DNA of 64,000 nt. Origin: Streptomyces angustmyceticus. GTDB lineage: Bacteria; Actinomycetota; Actinomycetes; Streptomycetales; Streptomycetaceae. The notes under the pieces are model-generated. The model was not told the DNA's origin and did no database searches. It worked only from the letters and a program-made list of their open reading frames with translations. The stretch covers positions 5,989,501-6,053,500 of the forward strand of contig NZ_CP082945.1 in the NCBI RefSeq assembly GCF_019933235.1. Direction: 5' to 3'. Both the position numbers and the translations under genes were made by a program. Of the stretch, positions 18,046-27,168 are shown one piece after another (positions within the stretch are counted from its first letter, which is position 1; each line of letters begins with the position of its first letter).

Positions 18046-18390
18046 GGGGCCGGGCCGACAACGGCCGACCGGATTTCGGCGACCGGGGGAGGGGACGGCC
18101 CCGGGGCACCGTACGAGGGTGTCCCGGGCGCCGTACCGTGCCATGTTCCGACCGCTGTCCGCCCGCCCGGCCCGAGGGTGCGCGGTGACCCGAATGGCGC
18201 TCCGGCGGGTACCGCGCGGGCGGGCGGATTCACCGGCCGGGGAGCGGGGCACGAACGAGGCAGAACGGACGCCGGGGCCGGGTGGCGGGCCCGGGGAGGG
18301 CGGTGCGTCCCGTTGCCGCGTGGCGTGCGGCGATTTATCGTTCCCGTCACGATTCGCGAACAAAGTCACATAGGTGAAGGGGTCGCGGCC
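18046..18390. other. Intergenic region between ileS leader and TraR-like gene
   Basis: 345 bases without a convincing gene: long open frames here are GC-driven and lack start signals. It must hold the divergent promoters for the ileS leader (minus) and the TraR-like gene (plus). AT-richer DNA at 18330-18375 (GATTTATCG, ACAAAGTCACATAGG) is the likely promoter side of the latter. Confidence 0.5.
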
Positions 18391-19128
18391 ATGGTGGCGA
18401 AGAAGACCGCCGCGGAGCAGAGCACGACGCCTGCCGACGAGGCCGCGGCGAAGCAGCCTGCACCGAAGAAGACAGCACCGAAGAAGACAACTCCGAAGAA
18501 GGCCGCGGCCAAGAAGACGGCCGCGAAGACGACGGCGAAGAAGACGGCTGCGAAGAAGACGGCCGCCAAGAAGACGGCGAAGAAGACCGCGAAGAAGGCT
18601 CCGGCCGAGAAGGCCGCGGTGCCCGCGAAGAAGACGGGAGCCAAGACGGTGGTGGCGAAGAAGACTGCGGCCGCGACGGCCAAGGCCCACGGCGATGACT
18701 CCGCGGTGCCCATGGCCCGGGTGGCCGCGGCGCCGGGGGAGCTCGCCGTACGGCCGGGCGAGGACCCGTGGACGCCCGACGAGGTCGCCGCGGCGCGGAC
18801 CGAGCTGATGGAGGAGACGACGCGGCTGCGCCTGGAGATCGTCTCCGCCGAGGACGCCATCGCCGGGCTGATGCGCGACTCCGGCGACGGAGCGGGCGAC
18901 GACGAGGCCGACACCGGCACCAAGAACATCACCCGCGAGCACGAGCTGGCGCTCGCCTCCAACGCCCGCGAGATGCTCCACCAGACCGAGCGGGCCCTCG
19001 GCCGGCTGGACGCGGGCACCTACGGGCTCTGCGAGAACTGCGGCAACCCCATCGGGAAGGCGCGGATGCAGGCCTTCCCGCGTGCGACGCTCTGCGTGGA
19101 GTGCAAACAGAAGCAGGAGCGCCGCTGA
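18391..19128 (+). CDS. Lys/Ala-repeat protein with TraR/DksA C4 zinc finger
   Basis: A 245-residue protein in two unlike halves. Residues 1 to about 95 are a histone-H1-like low-complexity tail of KKTAAKKT-type repeats, strongly basic and presumably DNA- or RNA-binding. Residues about 125-245 form a DksA/TraR-like helical domain (PWTPDEVAAARTELMEE) ending in a C4 zinc finger, CENCG at 214-218 and CVEC at 236-239. DksA proteins bind RNA polymerase; whether this one does is unknown. ATG 18391 has GAAGGGG upstream. The in-frame sequence 5' of it is not coding-like. Promoter side shared with the ileS leader. Confidence 0.85.
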   Translation: MVAKKTAAEQSTTPADEAAAKQPAPKKTAPKKTTPKKAAAKKTAAKTTAKKTAAKKTAAKKTAKKTAKKAPAEKAAVPAKKTGAKTVVAKKTAAATAKAHGDDSAVPMARVAAAPGELAVRPGEDPWTPDEVAAARTELMEETTRLRLEIVSAEDAIAGLMRDSGDGAGDDEADTGTKNITREHELALASNAREMLHQTERALGRLDAGTYGLCENCGNPIGKARMQAFPRATLCVECKQKQERR

Positions 19129-19250
19129 GGCCGCCGGCGGTTTGTCGTGAGCGGCACCCGAACCGCCCGGCACCGCAGGTGTGTGCCGTACTCTCGTGGT
19201 TCAGCCGGGCACGGCCCGGCCGGGGACACAACGGGCTGAGGGACTCACAC

Positions 19251-19853
19251 GTGGCAGAGGCGGAACGCATCACCGGCACGCCGGAACCCGAGCGGGGAAC
19301 CGGAGCGGATTCCACCGCGGAATCCGAGGGGGGAGGAGCGGTGGCGTCGGAAGCGGGCACCGGCCGCGGCAAGCGGCGGATCACCGCACTGCTGCTGGTC
19401 GCTCTCCTCGTCTACCTCCTCGACCTGGGCAGCAAGCTGCTGGTGGTCGCGAAGCTGGAGCACCACGAGCCCGTCCAGGTCATCGGGACGCTGCTGCAGT
19501 TCACCGTGATCCGCAACCGCGGTGCCGCGTTCAGCATGGGCGAGGCGCTGACGATCTTCCTCACGCTGATCGCGGTGGCGGTGATCGTGGTGATCGCCCG
19601 GATCGCCCGCAAGCTCTACAGCCTGCCCTGGGCGATCGCGCTCGGGCTGCTGCTCGGCGGCGCCTTCGGCAACCTCACCGACCGGCTGTTCCGCTCGCCG
19701 GGGGTCTTCGAGGGCGCGGTGGTCGACTTCATCGCCCCGGCGCACTTCGCGGTCTTCAACCTCGCCGACTCCGGGATCGTCTGCGGCGGCATCCTGATCG
19801 TGATCCTGTCCTTCCGGGGGCTTGATCCGGACGGGACCGTACACAAGGACTGA
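19251..19853 (+). CDS. lspA: Lipoprotein signal peptidase LspA (signal peptidase II)
   Basis: Membrane aspartyl protease that cleaves signal peptides from diacylglyceryl-modified prolipoproteins, acting after Lgt, whose gene starts at 63792 here. The 200 residues comprise an acidic/charged N-terminal tail of about 45 residues, usual in streptomycetes, then four membrane helices. Catalytic aspartates are D144 (GNLTDRLF) and D173 (FNLADSGIV); the RNRGAAFSM motif is near 87. GTG 19251 was chosen by similarity to the known long-tailed form; the upstream open frame runs through the previous gene and is not coding. Confidence 0.95.
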   Translation: MAEAERITGTPEPERGTGADSTAESEGGGAVASEAGTGRGKRRITALLLVALLVYLLDLGSKLLVVAKLEHHEPVQVIGTLLQFTVIRNRGAAFSMGEALTIFLTLIAVAVIVVIARIARKLYSLPWAIALGLLLGGAFGNLTDRLFRSPGVFEGAVVDFIAPAHFAVFNLADSGIVCGGILIVILSFRGLDPDGTVHKD

Positions 19854-19937
19854 GCACCCCGTGGCGGGGTGGGCCGGGGCGGGGGCCGGTTTCGGGTGGT
19901 GGGCAGGGCACTGGGGTGCGACTGCCATACTCGTGGG

Positions 19938-20879
19938 GTGAGCACCATTCCCGAGATCCGCACCCTGCCCGTACCGGACGGTCTGGAGGGCGAGCGCGTC
20001 GACGCCGCGCTGGCCCGGATGTTCGGCTTCTCCCGTACGAAGGCGGCCGAACTCGCCGCCGCCGGCAAGGTCCGGGTCGACGGCTCCGAGGTGATGAAGT
20101 CCGAGCGGGTCAGCGGCGGCGCCTGGCTGGAGGTCGAGATGCCGCAGGCCGCGCCGCCCGTGGAGATCGTCGCCGAGCCCGTCGAGGGCATGGAGATCGT
20201 GCATGACGACGACGACATCGTCGTGATCGTCAAGCCCGTCGGCGTCGCCGCGCACCCCAGCCCCGGCTGGACGGGAACCACCGTCATCGGCGGCCTGGCC
20301 GCGGCCGGCTTCCGCATCTCCACCTCCGGTGCCGCCGAGCGCCAGGGCATCGTGCACCGCCTCGACGTCGGCACCTCCGGCCTGATGGTGGTCGCCAAGT
20401 CCGAGCGCGCCTACACCCTGCTCAAGCAGCAGTTCCGCGAGCGCACCGTCGACAAGCGCTACCACGCCCTGGTCCAGGGCCACCCGGACCCGATGAGCGG
20501 CACCATCGACGCCCCCATCGGCCGGCACCCCCAGCACGACTACAAGTGGGCGGTGACGGCCGAGGGCAAGCCGTCCGTCACGCACTACGACCTGATCGAG
20601 GCGTTCCGCGCGGCCAGCCTGCTCGACATCAAGCTGGAGACCGGCCGCACCCACCAGATCCGGGTGCACATGTCCGCGCACCGCCACCCCTGCGTCGGCG
20701 ACCTCACCTACGGCGCCGACCCCACCCTCGCCAAGCGCCTCGGCCTCACCCGGCAGTGGCTGCACGCCATGCGGCTGGGCTTCGAGCACCCCTCGGACGG
20801 CCGCTGGGTCGAGTTCGAGAGCGCCTACCCGGACGACCTGCAGCGCGCCCTGGACACGGTCCGCGACGAGAGCAGCTGA
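19938..20879 (+). CDS. rluD: RluA/RluD family 23S rRNA pseudouridine synthase
   Basis: Converts uridines to pseudouridine, probably in 23S rRNA. The 313 residues comprise an N-terminal S4-like RNA-binding domain (about 15-85, GERVDAALARMFGFSRTKAAEL) and a catalytic domain with the HRLDVGTSGLMVVAKS motif, whose Asp (near 142) is the nucleophile, followed by GRTHQIRVHM near 239. GTG 19938 follows CATACT by exactly 6 bases, so the message may be leaderless. Lies 84 bases after lspA, as in many bacteria. Confidence 0.92.
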   Translation: MSTIPEIRTLPVPDGLEGERVDAALARMFGFSRTKAAELAAAGKVRVDGSEVMKSERVSGGAWLEVEMPQAAPPVEIVAEPVEGMEIVHDDDDIVVIVKPVGVAAHPSPGWTGTTVIGGLAAAGFRISTSGAAERQGIVHRLDVGTSGLMVVAKSERAYTLLKQQFRERTVDKRYHALVQGHPDPMSGTIDAPIGRHPQHDYKWAVTAEGKPSVTHYDLIEAFRAASLLDIKLETGRTHQIRVHMSAHRHPCVGDLTYGADPTLAKRLGLTRQWLHAMRLGFEHPSDGRWVEFESAYPDDLQRALDTVRDESS

Positions 20880-20982
20880 CGCGGCGGGCACCCGGGCGGG
20901 AGGCGACACGGCGGGCAAGGGCCGGTGACGTGGCACGCTGGGGTCGGCAAGTGATCGAATCCGACCCCGGAGCGCCGACACC

Positions 20983-22578
20983 GTGGACCAGCTCGCTCTG
21001 ATCTTCGTCCTGTTGCTCGGGGCCGTCGTCATGGTCCCGGTCGGCGACCGGCTGGGGCTCCCGTCACCGGTGCTGATGACCCTCGCCGGCGCCGTCCTGG
21101 CCCTGCTGCCGTTCGTGCCGAACGTCGAGGTGCCGCCCGAGTTCATCCTGCCGGTGGTGCTGCCGCCGCTGCTCTACGCGGCGGTGCAGCGCACGTCCTG
21201 GCGGCAGTTCACCGCCAACCTGCGGCCGATCTTCCTGCTCGCCGTGGCCCTGGTCTTCGCCACCACCGCCGCGGTCGCCGCCGTCGCCCAGGCGGTGGTG
21301 CCGGGGATGCCGGTGGCCGCCGCGGTGGTGCTCGGGGCGCTGGTCGCCCCGCCGGACCCGGTGGCCGCGACCGCCGTCGCCGGCAAGCTCGGGCTGCCCC
21401 GCCGGCTGGTCTCCATCCTGGAGGGCGAGGGGTTGTTCAACGACGTCACCGCCATCGTGCTGTATCACGTCGCGCTCACCGCGGCGGTGACCGGCACCTT
21501 CTCGGTGCCCGGCGCGATCGGCTCGCTGGTGCTCTCCGCGGGCGTCGCCATAGCGGTCGGCCTGGGGCTCGGCTGGGTCACCAACAAGCTGATGGGGCTG
21601 CTCGGCGACCCGACGCTGCAGATCGGCCTGACGCTGCTGGTGCCGTTCGTCGCCTACGTCCTGGCCGAGGACTTCCGCGGGTCCGGTGTGCTCGCGGTGC
21701 TGACCTGCGCGCTGTTCCTGGCCGAGTACGCGGTCGACCCGGACGACGTGATGGGGCGGCTGGCCGGCTACACCTTCTGGGAGGTCGTCGACACCCTCGT
21801 CACCGGGGTCGCCTTCGGGCTGATCGGCCTGGAGCTGCACAACATCTTCGGGGCGGCCTCCCACCGCTGGGGCCAGCTGCTCGGCGCCGGCGCCGCCGTC
21901 GTCGGGGTGGTGGTCGGCGTCCGGCTGCTGTGGCTGCTGCCCGCCGCCTGGCTGGCCAAGCGGATGCACAAGCGCCGCGACTACGACGAGGAGATCCCGA
22001 TGAGCTGGCGGGAGACGCTCATCATGTGGTGGTCGGGGATGCGCGGGGTGGCCTCGGTGGCGCTGGCGCTGGCCATTCCGTACAGCGTCGACGGCGGGGA
22101 CGACTTCCCGGTCCGCGACGACATCCTCTTCATCGCCTTCGCCGTGGTGCTCAGCACCCTCCTGGTCCAGGGCCTGACGCTGCCCTGGCTGGTGCGCCGG
22201 CTGCGGGTACGGGCCGACACCGACGCCGTCGACGCGCTGGAGCGGGAGCTGGCGCTCCGGGTGATCAAGGCGTCCAAGCGGCGGCTGAAGGAGATCCTGG
22301 AGGTCGAGGAGCTGCCCGACGAGGTCAGCGAGCAGCTGGCGCGGCGGGCGCACGACATCGGGGCCCGGATCGCGCCGGACATCGTCGACGACGAGCGGCG
22401 GGAGCTGTTCGAGAAGCGCATCACCCGGATGAAGAAGGTGCAGCGCATCCAGGGCGAGATGCTCTCCGCCGCCCGGCACGAGGTACTGGCGGCGCGCAGC
22501 GAACCGGGCGCGGACCCGGAGATCGTCGACCGGGTGCTGCGGCACCTGGACATGCGCAGCCTGCGGGGCGCACCGTAG
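20983..22578 (+). CDS. Na+/H+ antiporter, CPA1 (NhaP-like) family
   Basis: Polytopic membrane antiporter of 531 residues. About twelve hydrophobic segments cover residues 1-410. The ion-binding core motifs are VVLGALVAPPDPVAATAV near 112 and LEGEGLFNDVTAIVLYHVAL near 147. A charged cytoplasmic tail of about 110 residues (ALERELALRVIKASKRRLKE onward) looks helical and may be regulatory. GTG start; the Shine-Dalgarno is weak. It stands alone between rluD and the oppositely oriented channel gene. Likely role is cytoplasmic pH and Na+ control; ion choice cannot be read from sequence. Confidence 0.88.
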   Translation: MDQLALIFVLLLGAVVMVPVGDRLGLPSPVLMTLAGAVLALLPFVPNVEVPPEFILPVVLPPLLYAAVQRTSWRQFTANLRPIFLLAVALVFATTAAVAAVAQAVVPGMPVAAAVVLGALVAPPDPVAATAVAGKLGLPRRLVSILEGEGLFNDVTAIVLYHVALTAAVTGTFSVPGAIGSLVLSAGVAIAVGLGLGWVTNKLMGLLGDPTLQIGLTLLVPFVAYVLAEDFRGSGVLAVLTCALFLAEYAVDPDDVMGRLAGYTFWEVVDTLVTGVAFGLIGLELHNIFGAASHRWGQLLGAGAAVVGVVVGVRLLWLLPAAWLAKRMHKRRDYDEEIPMSWRETLIMWWSGMRGVASVALALAIPYSVDGGDDFPVRDDILFIAFAVVLSTLLVQGLTLPWLVRRLRVRADTDAVDALERELALRVIKASKRRLKEILEVEELPDEVSEQLARRAHDIGARIAPDIVDDERRELFEKRITRMKKVQRIQGEMLSAARHEVLAARSEPGADPEIVDRVLRHLDMRSLRGAP

Positions 22579-22602
22579 CGCCGCAGGGTCCGGGCGCGGG
22601 GC

Positions 22603-23697
22603 TCAGCCCGGCAGGGACCGGGGGCCCGGCTCCTTGCCGAGGGCCGGTGCGGAGGTGCCCGGCGCCGGCGCCGTGGCGATCCGCGGCAGCGCGTAGGAGT
22701 GCTCGGCCTGCAGCCACTCCAGCAGCCGCTCGCGGACCTCGCAGCGCACCGTCCACAGGGCGTCCGAGTCCCGGGCGGTCACCAGCGCCCGCACCACGAT
22801 CGTGGTCGGTGTGGTGTCGGTGACCACCAGGCTCCAGGACCGGCCGTCCCAGTCCGGGCACTCCTGGAGGATCTCCAGCAGCCGCTGGCGCATCTTCTCC
22901 ACCGGCGCGCTGTGGTCGAGGTGGAAGAAGGCCGTGCCGGTCATCTGGGCGCCGCCGCGCGACCAGTTCTCGAACGGCTTGCCGGTGAAGTACGACACCG
23001 GCATGGTGATCCGGCGCTCGTCCCAGGTCCGCACGGTGAGGAAGGTCAGGGTGATCTCCTCGACGGTGCCCCACTCGCCGTCCACGACGACGGTGTCCCC
23101 GATGCGCACCATGTCGCCGAACGCGATCTGCAGCCCGGCGAAGAGGTTGCCGAGGGTGGACTGGGCGGCGATACCGGCGACGATGCCCAGCAGCCCGGCC
23201 GACGCCAGCATGGACGTGCCGACCGCCCGCATCGCCGGGAACGTCAGCAGCATCGAGGCGGCCGCGACGACGATCACCACGGCCGTCACCACCCGCTGGA
23301 TCAGCGTCACCTGGGTCCGTACCCGCCGCACCCGCGCCGCGTCCCTGGCGCCCGCCGCGTAGCGCGAGTACGAGGACTCGACGATCGCCGCCGCGGCCCG
23401 CACGACCAGCCAGGCGGTGGCCGCGATCAGGACCAGGGTCAGCGCCTGCCCGATGCCCGCCTTGTGCTCTTCGACGGACTCCAGTCCCGTGTGCTCGAAC
23501 GAGCCGCGCAACAGGGCCGCGCAGAGCACCACTTGCAGCGGTATCCGGCAGCGCCGCAGCAGCCCCCACAAGGGGGTCTCCGGGTGGGCGGCGTCGATCC
23601 GGCGCAGCGCCCGGTCGGCGAGCCAGACAAGGACGAGCGCGAGCAGGACCGCGCCGCCGATCACGACGACCGGACGCAGGACGTCCTCCAATGACAC
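22603..23697 (-). CDS. MscS-family mechanosensitive ion channel
   Basis: Small-conductance mechanosensitive channel family, releasing solutes under hypo-osmotic shock. GTG 23697, read on the minus strand after GGAGGAGGAAA, gives 364 residues; longer in-frame openings run into non-coding sequence. Four or five N-terminal membrane segments (about 7-30, 50-66, 82-105, 135-160) precede the pore helix (SMLASAGLLGIVAGIAAQSTLGNLFAGLQIAF). The MscS beta domain follows (MVRIGDTVVVDGEWGTVEEITL, RTWDERRITMPVSYF). Convergent with the antiporter, 24 bases between stops. Confidence 0.9.
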   Translation of the reverse strand: MSLEDVLRPVVVIGGAVLLALVLVWLADRALRRIDAAHPETPLWGLLRRCRIPLQVVLCAALLRGSFEHTGLESVEEHKAGIGQALTLVLIAATAWLVVRAAAAIVESSYSRYAAGARDAARVRRVRTQVTLIQRVVTAVVIVVAAASMLLTFPAMRAVGTSMLASAGLLGIVAGIAAQSTLGNLFAGLQIAFGDMVRIGDTVVVDGEWGTVEEITLTFLTVRTWDERRITMPVSYFTGKPFENWSRGGAQMTGTAFFHLDHSAPVEKMRQRLLEILQECPDWDGRSWSLVVTDTTPTTIVVRALVTARDSDALWTVRCEVRERLLEWLQAEHSYALPRIATAPAPGTSAPALGKEPGPRSLPG

Positions 23698-23803
23698 GAG
23701 TTTCCTCCTCCATGGGGTGCGAGGGGCCGTGGTGTGCTGGTACCCGGTCCCCGCGACCGTAACTGGCAGGATGGGGCGAGATCGATCCGACCCCAGGGAA
23801 GTG

Positions 23804-24415
23804 ATGTCAGTGCCGCCCGCCTCCGAGTCCCCGACCAGCGGACTTCCGACGATTGTGCTGTTCCATTCGGTGTGCGGGCTGCGTCCCGCGGTGCACGCCG
23901 CGGCGGACCGGCTGCGCGCCGCCGGGCACGAGGTGATCGTCCCCGACCTGTTCGACGGACGGACGGCCGACTCGGTCCCGGACGGCATCCTGATCAAGGA
24001 CGAGATCGGCCGGGAGGAGCTGCTCAGGCGCGCCGTCACGGCCGTGGCGCCCCACTCCGACCGCGGACTGGTCTACGCGGGCTTCTCCTTCGGCGGCGCG
24101 GTCGCCCAGAACCTCGCGCTGGGCGACGAGAAGACCCGCGGGCTGCTCCTGCTGCACGGCACCTCGGACCTCGCGGAGGACGCCGTCGCCGACGACCTGC
24201 CGGTGCAGTTGCACGTCGCCGACCCCGACCCGTACGAGCCGCACGACTGGCTGAACGCCTGGTACCTCCGGATGCGCCGGGCCGGCGCGGACGTAGAGGT
24301 CTTCCGCTACGCCGGCGCCGGCCATCTCTTCACCGACCCCGAGCTGCCCGACTACGACGCGGAGGCGGCCGAGAGCGCCTGGAAGGTGGCGCTGGGCTTC
24401 CTCGCCGAGCTGTGA
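23804..24415 (+). CDS. Dienelactone-hydrolase-like alpha/beta hydrolase
   Basis: A 203-residue alpha/beta hydrolase. After the first strand (IVLFHSVCGLRPAV) comes the nucleophile elbow GFSFGG near residue 105. True dienelactone hydrolases carry Cys at this place; here it is Ser, so activity on dienelactone is doubtful. The acid is probably an Asp in VADPDPYEPHDW and the His is in GAGHLFTDPELPD near 175. ATG 23804 follows AGGGAAGTG; GTG 23801 is an alternative. Divergent from the MscS gene with about 100 bases between. Substrate unknown. Confidence 0.8.
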   Translation: MSVPPASESPTSGLPTIVLFHSVCGLRPAVHAAADRLRAAGHEVIVPDLFDGRTADSVPDGILIKDEIGREELLRRAVTAVAPHSDRGLVYAGFSFGGAVAQNLALGDEKTRGLLLLHGTSDLAEDAVADDLPVQLHVADPDPYEPHDWLNAWYLRMRRAGADVEVFRYAGAGHLFTDPELPDYDAEAAESAWKVALGFLAEL

Positions 24416-24449
24416 GCCGGCGGGCCGGGCCGGGCCCGGGGGACGTTCC

Positions 24450-26093
24450 CTAGACGAGCGGCTGCTCCGCGCGCTCCATCTGCTGGGTGCCGGAGCGGGT
24501 CCGGTAGGAGCGCAGCAGGGTGCTGGTGGCGTTCGGGTCGGTCTTGTCGGAGATGCCGAAGTAGTCCATCTGGGTCCGCTCGGCGTCGATGTCCAGGACC
24601 CCGTAGCCGTGCGAGTCCATGTCCAGCCACTTCACGTGCCGGTTGGCGGCCTTGATGGCGGCGACCCCGGCCAGGGAGACCGTGTGCGGGGCGACGTGCA
24701 GGAAGTCGTCCACGTTGTCGGAGGTGACGGACGTGACCACGAACTCCGTCGCCACCGCGTGGTCGGCCGGGTAGGTCGCCGCCTTGAGCGGCACCTCGTT
24801 GGCCCAGGCCATGTGGATGTCGCCGGTCAGGAACACGGTGTTGTCGATGCCGCGGTCGCTGAGGTGGCTCAGCAGCTCGCGCCGGTCGTCGGTGTAGCCG
24901 TCCCACTGGTCGGTGTTGACCGCCAGGCCCTCCTTGGGTATCCCGAGGATCTCGGCGAGCGGGCCGAGCAGATGCGCGGGGACGGCGCCGAAGGCGACCT
25001 GCGAGATCATCACCGAGGTGCCGACCAGCCGCCAGGCGGTGTCCGAGCGCTCCAGCCCGGACTTGAGCCAGTCCAGCTGGGCCCGTCCGGTGATGGTGCG
25101 GTCGGGGTCGTCGACCGCGCCGCTGCCCGTCTTGGCCTGGGCGTCACGGAACGAACGCAGGTCCAGCAGATGCAGGTCGGCGAGGGTGCCGAAGCGCAGC
25201 CTGCGGTAGGTGGTGCCGGCGATCGAGGGGCGCACCGGCATCCATTCGAAGTACGCCTGCTTCGCCGCGGCCATCCGCGCGGACCAGGGGCCCTCGGTTT
25301 CCGGGGTGTGGTTCACCGCGCCGCCCTTCCAGGCGTTGTCGGCGAACTCGTGGTCGTCCCACATGGCGATGACCGGGTGCGTGGCGTGCATGGCCATCGC
25401 GTCCGGGTCGGTCTTGTGGACGCCGTGCCGGATGCGGTAGTCGGCGAGCGTCAGCAGCTCGTGGGCGGGGGTGTGCGGGCGGACGACGTACTTGAAGTCC
25501 GGGTACTCGCCGGACTTGTACTCGTAGAGGTAGTCGCCGACGTGCAGCACCGCGTCCAGCTCGGTACGGGCGGCCAGGTGCCGGTAGGGCGAGAAGTAGC
25601 CGGACTCCCAGTTGGAGCAGGAGACCACGCCGAAGCGGATGCTGCCCGCCGCGGCGTCGGCGGCGGGGGCCGTACGGGTCCGGCCGACGGGGGAGTGCTG
25701 CCCGTCGACGGTGAAGCGGTAGTAGTAGTGGGTGGCCGGGCGCAGGCCGCGGACGTCGGCCTTGACGGTGTGGTCACTGGCGGCGGAGGTGGTCAGGGTC
25801 CCCCGTGCGACGACGGACGCGAAGCCCTTGTCGCTCGCCACCTGCCAGCTCACCTTGGTGGCCGGGCCGCGGCCGGAGCCGGGGGTCGCCGACGCGGTCG
25901 GCGTGACCCGGGTCCACAGCAGGACGCCGTCCGGGAGCGGGTCCCCGGAGGCGACCCCGTGCTGGAAGAAGGAGCCCTGGTCCCCGGCTCCTTGGGCGTG
26001 CGCGGTGGCGGCGCCGGCGAACGGCAGGAGTGCGGCGGTGGCGGCTACGGCCGTGACGGCAGTGCGGCGCGAGATCTGGTCATGATCGGTCAC
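24450..26093 (-). CDS. phoD: PhoD-family alkaline phosphatase/phosphodiesterase, Tat-exported
   Basis: Secreted metallophosphoesterase, 547 residues. The N-terminus has a twin-arginine signal (ISRRTAVTAVAATAALLPF, residues 7-25) ending near ATAHAQG. An N-terminal Ig-like PhoD domain (about 40-135) precedes the catalytic domain with Ca/Fe-binding motifs: FGVVSCSNWESGYF near 153, HVGDYLYEY near 185, MWDDHEFADN near 243 and FLTGDIHMAWANEV near 420. It supplies phosphate from organic esters. Streptomyces phoD genes are often under PhoR-PhoP control, but I see no convincing PHO box here. Confidence 0.9.
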   Translation of the reverse strand: MTDHDQISRRTAVTAVAATAALLPFAGAATAHAQGAGDQGSFFQHGVASGDPLPDGVLLWTRVTPTASATPGSGRGPATKVSWQVASDKGFASVVARGTLTTSAASDHTVKADVRGLRPATHYYYRFTVDGQHSPVGRTRTAPAADAAAGSIRFGVVSCSNWESGYFSPYRHLAARTELDAVLHVGDYLYEYKSGEYPDFKYVVRPHTPAHELLTLADYRIRHGVHKTDPDAMAMHATHPVIAMWDDHEFADNAWKGGAVNHTPETEGPWSARMAAAKQAYFEWMPVRPSIAGTTYRRLRFGTLADLHLLDLRSFRDAQAKTGSGAVDDPDRTITGRAQLDWLKSGLERSDTAWRLVGTSVMISQVAFGAVPAHLLGPLAEILGIPKEGLAVNTDQWDGYTDDRRELLSHLSDRGIDNTVFLTGDIHMAWANEVPLKAATYPADHAVATEFVVTSVTSDNVDDFLHVAPHTVSLAGVAAIKAANRHVKWLDMDSHGYGVLDIDAERTQMDYFGISDKTDPNATSTLLRSYRTRSGTQQMERAEQPLV

Positions 26094-26130
26094 GGCCGAT
26101 CACCTTACTGGCCGGTAAGCGAACCCGGGA

Positions 26131-26163
26131 GGGCGAATTCCGGGTAACTCCGGGAATTCGCCC
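26131..26163 (-). terminator. Hairpin after the first DsbA-like gene
   Basis: GGGCGAATTCC (26131-26141) pairs with GGAATTCGCCC (26153-26163), loop of 11 bases. It sits 20 bases past the stop of the minus-strand DsbA-like gene and before phoD, so it probably ends that transcript. Confidence 0.65.
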
Positions 26164-26183
26164 GCCCGTTGTCCGAAAGTCAC

Positions 26184-27122
26184 TCAGCGAGTGCCCGAGG
26201 GGTCCTTTTCGCCCTCGCGGATGCCCTTCGCGCCGCCTTCGCCCGCGCTGCCGCCCTTGCCCGGGTCGCCGCCCGCCGCACCCTTCGCCGGGCCGAACTC
26301 GTTGTCGATCATCTTCTTGAAGTTGGCCTGCGCCAGCTGGTTGTACTGCGCCTGGGTCATCTGCCGCTGCGGGACCTGCGCCATCTCCAGCTTCTTGTCG
26401 CCGTGCATGAACGTGGGGGTGCCCCGGACGCCCTTGCGGCCGAACAGCGCGGTCATCTCCATCGCCCAGCGGTCGTACGTGCCCTTCTTGACCGCCGTGG
26501 CGAACGCCCTGTCGTTCTTCAGCTCCGGCACCTCGGCGGCGACCTTGAGCAGCTCGGAGTCCTTGGCGTAGAGGTCCTCGCGCTCGTCGGGGTGGTACTT
26601 CGTGGAGTACAGCGCCGACTTGTACTTCAAGAAGGCTTCCGGGCTGACGTTCAGCGCCGCGCCGAGCGCGCTCAGCGCGTTCTTCGAGCCCTCGCCGCCG
26701 GCCGCCCCGTCGATGAAGGTGTACATGGTGAAGCGGACCCGGTACCGGCCGTCCTCGATGTCCTTGACCAGGGCCTTGCCGCTGCTCTGCTCGAAGGCCG
26801 CGCACGCCGGGCAGCGGACGTCCTCGAAGACCTCCAGCGTCTGCTTGGCCTTCTTGTCGCCTATCAGGATCTCGGTGCCGTTCTTGCCCTGGGTGTGCGC
26901 GGGCTTGACGAGACCGGCCTCCTTGGCGGCCTCCCAGCCCTTGGGCTCGTTGGCCTTCATCACGAAGTAGCCGATGCCGCCGGCCACGGCCAGGATGCCG
27001 ACCACCGCGCCGGCCACGGTCAGCTGGCGGCGCGCCCTCTCCTTCTTCTTCTGGCGTTCCCGCTCGGCCCGGATGCGTTCGCGGGCGGCGGTCTTGTTGG
27101 CCAGGTGGTTGCGGTTGCTCAT
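26184..27122 (-). CDS. Membrane-anchored DsbA-like thioredoxin protein (copy 1)
   Basis: A 312-residue protein with a short basic cytoplasmic tail (MSNRNHLANKTAARERIRAE), one membrane helix (about 37-56) and an extracytoplasmic DsbA-like thioredoxin domain. The active site is C-P-A-C in EVFEDVRCPACAAFEQ near residue 103 and the cis-Pro loop is RGTPTFMHG. A Gly/Lys-rich tail of about 35 residues ends the protein. It likely catalyses disulfide exchange in exported proteins. ATG 27122 is supported by the matching start of copy 2 (27702-28550). In the direction of transcription the truncated membrane-protein paralogue lies 46 bases upstream. Confidence 0.88.
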   Translation of the reverse strand: MSNRNHLANKTAARERIRAERERQKKKERARRQLTVAGAVVGILAVAGGIGYFVMKANEPKGWEAAKEAGLVKPAHTQGKNGTEILIGDKKAKQTLEVFEDVRCPACAAFEQSSGKALVKDIEDGRYRVRFTMYTFIDGAAGGEGSKNALSALGAALNVSPEAFLKYKSALYSTKYHPDEREDLYAKDSELLKVAAEVPELKNDRAFATAVKKGTYDRWAMEMTALFGRKGVRGTPTFMHGDKKLEMAQVPQRQMTQAQYNQLAQANFKKMIDNEFGPAKGAAGGDPGKGGSAGEGGAKGIREGEKDPSGTR

Positions 27123-27168
27123 GGGTGGTGGGGTCCCCTCGAGGTCGTGCCGGCTTTCGGTGTGCTGG

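Noticed and set aside
26094..26130. Possible PHO box (GTTCGCTTACC-like) upstream of phoD
   Set aside because: Only one poor match to the GTTCACC direct-repeat unit was seen; at least two 11-bp units are expected, so no PhoP site is claimed.
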